Shown here: positions 1-5,475 of the stretch, in pieces
Position numbering within the stretch: the first letter of the stretch is position 1
Layout: each line of letters begins with the position of its first letter
Assembly (NCBI GenBank): GCA_016781115.1
Contig: JADDQX010000104.1
Span: 1-7,855, forward strand
DNA length: 7,855 nt
From: Actinomycetota bacterium
Lineage (GTDB): Bacteria; Actinomycetota; CADDZG01; WHSQ01
Direction: 5' to 3'
Translations under genes and position numbers: made by a program
The notes under the pieces: model-generated
Told to the model about the DNA's origin: nothing
The model's database searches: none
What the model saw: the letters and a program-made list of their open reading frames with translations, nothing else

Positions 1-115
1 AGAGAGGGTCGGCCGCGAGCGCCCCCAGTGCCGGTACGGCAAGACCGCCGATGACGGCGTCGTCGGGATGACGTCCGGGCAGTACCCGGGTCGAGATCGG
101 GGACGCGGTACTCAT
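1..115 (-). CDS. MATE-family efflux transporter (DinF-like), N-terminal fragment
   Basis: Only the first 38 codons are inside the window; the gene runs off its low-coordinate edge. After a polar start (MSTASPISTRVLPGRHPDD) the peptide becomes hydrophobic, with VPALGALAADPL at about residues 27-38. This resembles the first helix of DinF/NorM-type MATE proteins, whose N-terminus typically reads like 'LALPALGALLAEPLY'. MATE proteins are 12-helix inner-membrane antiporters that export drugs or metabolites in exchange for Na+ or H+. The ATG at 115 is the only usual start codon in this frame after the uvrB stop, 66 nt upstream. No clear Shine-Dalgarno sequence precedes it. A transporter directly after uvrB fits actinobacterial gene order. 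The assignment rests on one short motif, so another multi-helix transporter family is possible. Confidence 0.6.
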   Translation of the reverse strand, partial: MSTASPISTRVLPGRHPDDAVIGGLAVPALGALAADPL

Positions 116-145
116 GGGACGAGTCGACGGCTCTGGCGTCAGGAC

Positions 146-163
146 CCTACGCAGGGACGTAGG
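146..163 (-). other. Small inverted repeat between uvrB and the transporter gene
   Basis: CCTACG and CGTAGG form a perfect 6-bp inverted repeat around a 6-nt loop, inside the 66-nt spacer after the uvrB stop. No T-run follows on the minus strand, so it is not a standard intrinsic terminator. It could be an operator half-site pair or chance. Its position, about 30 nt before the transporter ATG, is the only argument for a role. Confidence 0.25.
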
Positions 164-181
164 CCAATTAGCACAGAAGGG

Positions 182-2179
182 TTAGCCGACCTCGCGCAGT
201 TCTCTGCGCAGGTCGGCTATCTCGTCTCTGATGCGAGCCGCGTACTCGAAGCGAAGATCTTCCGCCGCCGTGTGCATCTCTTCTTCGAGCTGCAGGATCA
301 AGCGGCGAAGCTCGTCCGGCCCTCCTCCGATCGGGTCCTTGCGCCGGCTCTTGGACTTCGTCGGAACGGTGTCTCGTTTGCGTCCGAAGCCGTCGATGAG
401 GATGTCGCTCACCGCCTTGCGGATCGACTGTGGGTCGATCCCGTTGGCCTCGTTGTACGCCATCTGGATCATGCGCCGCCGCTGCGTCTCATTGATGGCG
501 CGCTGCATCGAGTCCGTGACCTCGTCCGCGTACATGATCACCTGCCCCTCGACGTTGCGCGCGGCTCGGCCGATCGTCTGGATCAACGACGTCTGCGACC
601 GTAGGTATCCCTCCTTGTCCGCGTCCAGGATCGCCACCAACGACACCTCCGGAAGGTCGAGACCCTCGCGCAGGAGGTTGATCCCGACCAGAACGTCGAA
701 CTCGCCCATCCGCAGGTCGCGCAGGATCTCTATCCTCTGGACAGTGTCGATGTCCGCGTGCAGGTAGCGCACCCGGATCCCGGAACCGACGAGATAATCC
801 GTCAGGTCCTCCGCCATCTTCTTCGTGAGCGTCGTCACGAGCACGCGGGCGTCGGCCTCGGTCCTCTTGCGGATCTCTTCCATGAGGTCGTCGATCTGCC
901 CCTTCGTCGGACGGATCACCACCTCCGGGTCGATGAGCCCCGTCGGGCGCACAAGCTGCTCGACGGGCTGCCCCGAGTGCCGCAGCTCAAAAGAGCTCGG
1001 CGTCGCGCTCATGAAGACGACCTGGTTGACCGCCTCCAGCCATTCATCGAAGCGCAGAGGCCGGTTGTCCATCGCGCTCGGGAGCCGGAAGCCATGTTCC
1101 ACGAGCGTCCCTTTCCGGCTCATGTCGCCGTGGTACATGCCGTTGAGCTGCGGGATCGTTACGTGGGACTCGTCCAACACGCACAGGAAATCCTTCGGGA
1201 AGTAGTCGATGAGAGTGTTCGGCTTGCTGCCCGGCTCCCGGCCCTCGATGTGACGAGAGTAGTTCTCGATGCCGGAACAGAACCCGACCTCCCGCATCAT
1301 CTCGAGGTCGTACTGGGTCCGCATCCGGAGCCGCTGCGCCTCCAGCAGCTTGCGCTCGTTCTCCAACACGGTGAGCCGATCCGCCAGCTCTCGCTCGATC
1401 GCGCCGATCGCCCGCTCCATACGCTCGCGCGAGGCGACGTAGTGCGAGGCGGGATAGACCGTGACGTGGTCTAGCTCTCGCACGATCTCGCCGGTCAGCG
1501 GATCGAACTGGATGATCCGATCTACCTCGTCACCGAACAACTCGATCCTCACGGCGACCTCTTCGTAGGCCGGAAAGATCTCGATGGTGTCCCCGCGGAC
1601 GCGGAACTTGCCGCGGATGAAGTTGATGTCGTTGCGCTCGTATTGGATGTCGACGAGCTTCTGCGTGATGAAATCCCGATCCGCGGTCCCACCGCGAGCC
1701 ACGCTCACGACCTGATTCAGGTACTCCTCGGGCGAGCCCAGGCCGAATATGCACGAGACGCTCGCGACGATCAGGACGTCGTCTCTCTGGAGCAGGGCGC
1801 TGGTGGCCGAATGCCTGAGGCGCTCGATCTCGTCGTTGATCGACGAGTCCTTCTCGATATAGGTGTCCGACGACGGGACGTACGCCTCCGGCTGGTAGTA
1901 GTCGTAGTACGAGACGAAGTACTCAACCGCGTTGTGCGGGAAGAAGCGCTTGAACTCGTTACATAGCTGAGCGGCTAGCGACTTGTTGGGAGCGATGACG
2001 AGGGTCGGCTTCTGGATCTGCTCGACCGCCCATGCGATGGTCGCCGTCTTCCCGGTTCCCGTCGCCCCCAACAAGGTCGTGTACCTCTCGCCACCGCGGA
2101 CGCGGTCGACGATCTGAGCGATAGCGGAGGGCTGATCGCCGGAGGGAGAGAAGTCCGACTCCACCTTGAATGGAGGCAC
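182..2179 (-). CDS. uvrB: Excinuclease ABC subunit B (UvrB)
   Basis: UvrB is the damage-verifying helicase-like subunit of cytoplasmic UvrABC nucleotide excision repair. It receives DNA from UvrA, inserts a beta-hairpin at the lesion and recruits UvrC. With the GTG start at 2179 the protein has 665 residues, the usual family length. Motifs in order: Walker A GATGTGKT (38-45); beta-hairpin YYDYYQPEAY (91-100); DESH box (336-339); SATP (391-394); motif V GINLLREGLDLP (499-510); motif VI QTIGRAARN (534-542); and a C-terminal UVR motif (about 622-657) that contacts UvrC. The reading frame stays open upstream to a TTG at 2347, but that 56-residue extension is Ala/Arg/Pro-rich and unlike UvrB, whereas VPPFKVESDFSPSGDQ at the GTG is a typical N-terminus. 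No Shine-Dalgarno sequence precedes the GTG; instead it overlaps the stop of a small upstream frame. No clear SOS box is seen. Identification is certain; the start is very likely. Confidence 0.98.
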   Translation of the reverse strand: MPPFKVESDFSPSGDQPSAIAQIVDRVRGGERYTTLLGATGTGKTATIAWAVEQIQKPTLVIAPNKSLAAQLCNEFKRFFPHNAVEYFVSYYDYYQPEAYVPSSDTYIEKDSSINDEIERLRHSATSALLQRDDVLIVASVSCIFGLGSPEEYLNQVVSVARGGTADRDFITQKLVDIQYERNDINFIRGKFRVRGDTIEIFPAYEEVAVRIELFGDEVDRIIQFDPLTGEIVRELDHVTVYPASHYVASRERMERAIGAIERELADRLTVLENERKLLEAQRLRMRTQYDLEMMREVGFCSGIENYSRHIEGREPGSKPNTLIDYFPKDFLCVLDESHVTIPQLNGMYHGDMSRKGTLVEHGFRLPSAMDNRPLRFDEWLEAVNQVVFMSATPSSFELRHSGQPVEQLVRPTGLIDPEVVIRPTKGQIDDLMEEIRKRTEADARVLVTTLTKKMAEDLTDYLVGSGIRVRYLHADIDTVQRIEILRDLRMGEFDVLVGINLLREGLDLPEVSLVAILDADKEGYLRSQTSLIQTIGRAARNVEGQVIMYADEVTDSMQRAINETQRRRMIQMAYNEANGIDPQSIRKAVSDILIDGFGRKRDTVPTKSKSRRKDPIGGGPDELRRLILQLEEEMHTAAEDLRFEYAARIRDEIADLRRELREVG
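183..219 (-). terminator. Strong hairpin overlapping the uvrB stop codon
   Basis: TAGCCGACCT (183-192) pairs with AGGTCGGCTA (210-219), and GCGCAG (194-199) pairs with CTGCGC (204-209). This gives 16 base pairs with a single bulged base (193) and a 4-nt loop (200-203). The stem includes two bases of the uvrB TAA stop and the last eleven sense codons. On the minus strand it is followed by ACCCTTCTGTGCTAATTGG, which is pyrimidine-rich at first but has no real U-tract. It may be a terminator or an mRNA 3'-end stabiliser for uvrB. High-GC bacteria often have hairpin-only ends, but termination here is inferred, not shown. Confidence 0.45.
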
Positions 2180-2292
2180 TAGTGGGCCGCGCGTTCCGGC
2201 TGGCGATGCCGAGGGGCGCGAAAGGCAAGCCAGGCAAGGCCGCAGGGAGTGGGCGCACCTGGAAGGTGCGTTCGCGACTGAGAACGAAGCAT
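2179..2292 (-). CDS. Possible 37-codon leader peptide coupled to uvrB
   Basis: An ATG at 2292 opens a 37-codon frame ending in TAG at 2181-2179, whose last G is also the first base of the uvrB GTG start (TAGTG). AAAGGA lies 7 nt before the ATG, at a good Shine-Dalgarno distance, while uvrB has none of its own. This arrangement fits translational coupling, with ribosomes finishing the leader and restarting on uvrB. The peptide begins MLRSQSRTHLPG and is rich in Arg, Pro and Ala, with a short apolar stretch CGLAWLAF. It resembles no family I recognise. Part of it is encoded in a perfect hairpin. It may be a regulatory leader with no stable product, or a chance frame in GC-rich DNA. Confidence 0.4.
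   Translation of the reverse strand: MLRSQSRTHLPGAPTPCGLAWLAFRAPRHRQPERAAH
2254..2270 (-). other. Perfect 7-bp inverted repeat in the uvrB leader
   Basis: CGCACCT and AGGTGCG are exact inverted repeats around a 3-nt loop, 75-91 nt before the uvrB start and within the leader reading frame. In RNA this would be a compact, stable hairpin. As DNA it could also be a protein-binding palindrome. It does not match the actinobacterial LexA consensus. Role unknown. Confidence 0.35.
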
Positions 2293-2299
2293 GGCGCAG

Positions 2300-2305
2300 T
2301 CCTTT
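2300..2305 (-). promoter_or_regulatory. Shine-Dalgarno site of the uvrB leader frame
   Basis: AAAGGA on the minus strand, separated by CTGCGCC (7 nt) from the ATG at 2292. It is the best ribosome-binding sequence in the 207-nt spacer before uvrB. It favours the leader ATG as the point of ribosome entry rather than the uvrB GTG. Confidence 0.4.
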
Positions 2306-2348
2306 CGCCGCCTCGGCGCGGCAAGTAGGGGCGGGCGGTCCACCCAAG

Positions 2349-2354
2349 AGTCTA
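2349..2354 (-). promoter_or_regulatory. Weak candidate -10 box for uvrB
   Basis: TAGACT is the only hexamer I found fitting the TAnnnT -10 pattern in the spacer between the kinase stop (2387) and the uvrB start (2179). At 17-nt spacing the -35 position reads CCTAGA, a poor match to TTGACA. A separate uvrB promoter is expected from the 207-nt gap. This box would give a leader of about 160 nt that includes the small reading frame and the hairpin at 2254-2270. Confidence 0.2.
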
Positions 2355-2386
2355 GTTAGGGGGTGCGACGATCTAGGACCGGTGGC

Positions 2387-4162
2387 CTACGAACCGGCCA
2401 TGTCTTCGGCCACGCGCAAGGTGACGTGGAAGGTCGACCCTCGGCCGACCTCGGACTCGACCCAGATGCGGCCGCCCATAGCCTGGACGATCCCCTTCGT
2501 GATGAACAGCCCCAGCCCCGTCCCCTTCTTCGTCCATCCCGGCTTGGGCAACATGGCGAACTTCGCGAACACGCGTTCGGCGTCGTCGGGAGAGATCCCG
2601 ATCCCCTCGTCTCTCACCGAGAGCCTCACGAACCTCTGCCCTTGCTCCTCCACCGGCGAGGCGCCGATCGTGATGGTGGTGCCGACGGGCGAGTAGCGGG
2701 TCGCGTTCGTGAGGAGGTTGATGATCACCTGCCGGACCCGATCCTTGTCCGCCATCACCTTCGGAAGGCCCTGGGGCAACTCATCGACGATGAAGTGATC
2801 TGCGCGCAGCGAGGTGTGCACCACCAACAGACTGTCGACGATCTCGTGCAGGTCGGTGGGCTCCAGGTCGTACCGGAGCGTTCCGGCCTCCATCCTCGAC
2901 ACATCCAAGAGGTCGTTCACCAAGCGCGAGAGGCGACCTACCTCTTTGATGATGATCTCGAGTACCTGATCGCGTTTGTTCTCGTCCAGCCGCTCCCACT
3001 GTTCGCGCAGCGTGTGGCTGAAACCAAGGACGGTAGTCATCGGCCCCTTCAGCTCGTGTGCGAGCATCGACACGAACTCGGACTTCGTTCGATCGACCTC
3101 CTTGAGCTTCCTGACGAGCGCCTGCTCGCGGGTCCGAGAGAGGTGGCTCTCCAGGATCGCTCCGATCTGGTGACCCAGCAGAGCCGCATAGTTCGTGTCA
3201 ACCTCGTCGAAGCGTCCGTTCGTGGCGTTCACCAGCTTCAGGATGCCGATCGGCCTCGGCCCCGTGGCGAGCGGAACGACCAGCAAGGACCGGATGTCCA
3301 ACAGCTTCTGGAACGTCCTGCTCACCCAGGCATCGGTGGCCGCCTCGTTCGAGCCGAGAGCAGTGTTGGTACGAAAGACGGTGCTGCCGACCGAGGGCTC
3401 CGACAGGGGGAGCCTCAGCTGCTGTAGCTGCTCGTCGCTGATGCCGATGACCGGCGGATGAGCGACCAGCTCGTCGGACTGCTCGTCGTACAGGAGGACC
3501 GCGACTTTCTCGCAGCCGATCAGGTCGGTCGTGATCCGGATGCTCTCCTCGATGACCTGTTCGAGCGTGCCGCCGGATGTCAGTAACCGAGACAGACGCT
3601 GGAGCCCTTCCAGCTCACGTACCTGGCGTTCGAGGCTGCGGAGGAGATGCGTGTTCTCCAACGTCACCGCGATTCGATCGCCGAGGATCGAGAGGCTCCG
3701 CAGGTCCTCGTTGCTGAAGGACCCGCGCATCGAGTTGACGCCGGCGAGGACGCCGAGAACCTCGTCGCCCAGAAGCAGGGGTGTGGCCGCCACCTGAGCG
3801 GCCGAGGCTCGCAACCTCAGCTGGGCGTCACCTTCCTCCTGGTCCGTCAGCTCGTTCGTGAGCTCGGGTGACCTCCCGTAGAGGACACGATTGATCAAGC
3901 CGGGCATCGATACGGGGAACGCCTCGCCTTCTTCGCCTCGCTCCTGATGCAGTCGTAGCTGATTAGCGTCCGCGTCGTAAAGGAAGAGCAGCACCCGCTC
4001 CGCGCCGATGACCTGTCGCACGATGTGCACGATCCGGTCGATCAACTCCGAAGGATGTCCGCGCAGAGCGCTCAGCGCGGATATCTCGTAGAGCGCGGAG
4101 AGCTCGTCGTAGTGGCTCTCGCCCCTGGTCAGCATGGTCTCCGCCGGTTCCCGCATGGTCAT
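2387..4162 (-). CDS. Soluble sensor histidine kinase, GAF-GAF-HisKA-HATPase
   Basis: A 591-residue two-component sensor with no signal peptide or membrane helix, so it should sense a cytoplasmic signal. Two GAF domains occupy about residues 20-170 and 185-335. A charged, probably coiled-coil linker (335-360) leads to the HisKA helix with phosphoacceptor His369 in MLAHELKGP. The ATPase domain has the N box INLLTNATRYSP (Asn486), the G1 box RDEGIGI (Asp518) and the G2 box GTGLGL (547-552). No receiver domain follows and no response regulator is in the window, so its partner lies elsewhere. The box reads HELKGP rather than HELRTP: the Thr/Asn linked to phosphatase activity in HisKA kinases (ExxT/N motif) is Gly373. 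The ATG at 4162 overlaps the TGA of the HAD gene (ATGA); a second ATG at 4156 is an alternative. The ligand cannot be read from the sequence; GAF domains bind cyclic nucleotides, haem, flavin or small metabolites. Confidence 0.95.
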   Translation of the reverse strand: MTMREPAETMLTRGESHYDELSALYEISALSALRGHPSELIDRIVHIVRQVIGAERVLLFLYDADANQLRLHQERGEEGEAFPVSMPGLINRVLYGRSPELTNELTDQEEGDAQLRLRASAAQVAATPLLLGDEVLGVLAGVNSMRGSFSNEDLRSLSILGDRIAVTLENTHLLRSLERQVRELEGLQRLSRLLTSGGTLEQVIEESIRITTDLIGCEKVAVLLYDEQSDELVAHPPVIGISDEQLQQLRLPLSEPSVGSTVFRTNTALGSNEAATDAWVSRTFQKLLDIRSLLVVPLATGPRPIGILKLVNATNGRFDEVDTNYAALLGHQIGAILESHLSRTREQALVRKLKEVDRTKSEFVSMLAHELKGPMTTVLGFSHTLREQWERLDENKRDQVLEIIIKEVGRLSRLVNDLLDVSRMEAGTLRYDLEPTDLHEIVDSLLVVHTSLRADHFIVDELPQGLPKVMADKDRVRQVIINLLTNATRYSPVGTTITIGASPVEEQGQRFVRLSVRDEGIGISPDDAERVFAKFAMLPKPGWTKKGTGLGLFITKGIVQAMGGRIWVESEVGRGSTFHVTLRVAEDMAGS

Positions 4163-4866
4163 AGCTTCGGGATGAGGTCTGGCAAATCCTCTAAAGAAGC
4201 GACCGAGGGACAGTCGACGTCACCGTAGCGGCCCACGCGGTCCAGCAACACCGGGTTCATCCCCACCTCTCTCGCGGGGCGGACATCCATGGCCATAGAG
4301 TCGCCGACGTGAGCCGCCATCGCAGGATCGATCGCGGCGCGTTCGATTGCGAGACTGTAGATCTGTGGGTCCGGTTTCTCGACCCCCTCCAGCCCCGAGA
4401 TGACGCTCACTTCGAAAGTCTCGCCCAGCTCTTGCTCGACCAGGATCTTCTGCAACCAGCCCTCGAAGTTCGAGATGAGGCCGATCCGATAGCCCTCGCG
4501 CTGCAATCGATCCAACGTCGGCACCACGTCGTCGAAGACCTTGTACGAGGTGCTGTCGGAGAAGGTGCGGTATAGCTCGTCCGCCAGCCCGCGATGATGG
4601 ATCCCCAGCTCCTCTAGGAAGCGGCGGTACAAGAAGGTCCAGAAGGTCCGAGAGTCACCGGGATCGAGCGACGGCGCAGTCACGCCGGTGTCTTCTGCGA
4701 GATCGATCAGATGCGGTGCCAGACGTTCCTGCACCTCGCCCACCCGTGCGGGCTCCACGGCGATGTCGTGACGAGCGCACACCTGGGAGAAGAGCTCCGG
4801 GAATGACGGGTGCGGGTGGATCAGGGTCTCGCCCGCGTCGAAGAAGACGATCTGGATCCGGGTCAT
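4159..4866 (-). CDS. HAD-superfamily hydrolase (subfamily IA type)
   Basis: A 235-residue cytoplasmic HAD-fold protein. Motif I is FFDAGETLIH with nucleophile Asp10. A helical cap domain spans about residues 18-100, motif II is LISNFEGW (Ser132), Lys164 lies in GVEKPDPQIY, and motif IV is HVGDSMAMDV (Asp189, Asp194). This layout fits HAD-IA enzymes such as phosphoglycolate phosphatase-like hydrolases and haloacid dehalogenases. The second Asp of the usual DxDx(T/V) motif, the general acid/base of phosphatases, is Gly12. Actinobacterial 'DAGxTL' relatives share this, and their substrates are mostly unknown. The start is set at the ATG at 4866, which overlaps the coaE TGA (ATGA); an upstream extension to 4893 would run into coaE and adds nothing HAD-like. 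Coupling to coaE suggests coordinated expression, but a role in CoA metabolism is only a guess. Confidence 0.9.
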   Translation of the reverse strand: MTRIQIVFFDAGETLIHPHPSFPELFSQVCARHDIAVEPARVGEVQERLAPHLIDLAEDTGVTAPSLDPGDSRTFWTFLYRRFLEELGIHHRGLADELYRTFSDSTSYKVFDDVVPTLDRLQREGYRIGLISNFEGWLQKILVEQELGETFEVSVISGLEGVEKPDPQIYSLAIERAAIDPAMAAHVGDSMAMDVRPAREVGMNPVLLDRVGRYGDVDCPSVASLEDLPDLIPKL

Positions 4867-5465
4867 GCCGCGAGCGCCTGCAGCTCGGCCCACACCCGAT
4901 CCGCCTCCAGCGCGAGCTGCTCGATGGTGCCGTCGTTGGTGACGACTATGTCGGCGTGTTCCAAGAGCTTCTCGCGCGGGACCTGCGCCGCGATCCGCGC
5001 GTCTATGTCTGCCGGCCGCATCCCTCTGGACGAGCCGAGACGCCTCTTGCGCTCGCCCTCGGGCGCGTCCACCACGATCAGAGCGTTCAAACCCTGGTGC
5101 AGCCCGAGCTCCACGATCAGTGCCGCGTCGATCACGACGATCGTGTCGGTGCCCGATAGCCGCTCGAGCTGGTCCGCGATGCCCCGGGTGATAACGGGGT
5201 GCGTGATGGCATTCAGCGCCGCGAGCTTGTTCGGGTCGTTGAACACGATCGCCGCGAGACGCTTGCGATCGATATCCAGCGTGCCCGCGGACAGGATCTC
5301 ATCACCGAAGCTGGCGACCACCGAGTGCCAGGCAGGGTTCCCGGGACGGAGGGCATCGCGGCCGAGCTCATCGGCGTCGATCACCTGCGCTCCCCTTTCG
5401 GCGAGAAGTGCAGCGAAGGTTGACTTGCCCGAACCGATGCCTCCGGTCAGACCGGCGGTGAACAC
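4863..5465 (-). CDS. coaE: Dephospho-CoA kinase (CoaE)
   Basis: CoaE catalyses the last step of coenzyme A synthesis, ATP-dependent phosphorylation of the 3'-hydroxyl of the dephospho-CoA ribose. The 200-residue protein has the P-loop LTGGIGSGKST (GGIGSGKS at 8-15), the substrate-site segment VIDADELGRD (28-37), the lid region RGMRPADIDARIAAQ (147-161) and the C-terminal family signature ADIVVTNDGTIEQL (171-184). The length is that of a stand-alone CoaE; the GrpB/UPF0157 extension found in some actinobacterial homologues is absent. The start is GTG at 5465, 10 nt after the rpsA stop, with no strong Shine-Dalgarno sequence, so it probably depends on rpsA translation. Its TGA overlaps the ATG of the HAD gene. 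Confidence 0.97.
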   Translation of the reverse strand: MFTAGLTGGIGSGKSTFAALLAERGAQVIDADELGRDALRPGNPAWHSVVASFGDEILSAGTLDIDRKRLAAIVFNDPNKLAALNAITHPVITRGIADQLERLSGTDTIVVIDAALIVELGLHQGLNALIVVDAPEGERKRRLGSSRGMRPADIDARIAAQVPREKLLEHADIVVTNDGTIEQLALEADRVWAELQALAA

Positions 5466-5475
5466 GACGCCGTGC

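Noticed and set aside
2262..2273. Possible SOS (LexA) box before uvrB: GAAC-GCAC-CTTC on the minus strand
   Set aside because: The actinobacterial consensus is GAAC-N4-GTTC with flanking TC/GA. The right half has a mismatch in the core and the flank fails, so it is not convincing.
2269..2286. Inverted repeat CGTTC-N8-GAACG in the uvrB leader
   Set aside because: The halves are in the opposite orientation and spacing to a LexA site, and the 5-bp arms are short enough to be chance.
2180..2347. A 56-residue N-terminal extension of UvrB starting at TTG 2347
   Set aside because: The extension is low-complexity and unlike UvrB, no Shine-Dalgarno sequence precedes the TTG, and the GTG at 2179 gives the normal family N-terminus and length.
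2366..2400. Possible terminator after the kinase gene
   Set aside because: Only a 7-bp stem with a G-U pair and a 9-nt loop can be drawn around the stop codon, and no T-run follows.
2363..3427. A 354-codon plus-strand frame opposite the histidine kinase
   Set aside because: It is the reverse-complement shadow of the HisKA/HATPase coding region, with no recognisable protein motif.
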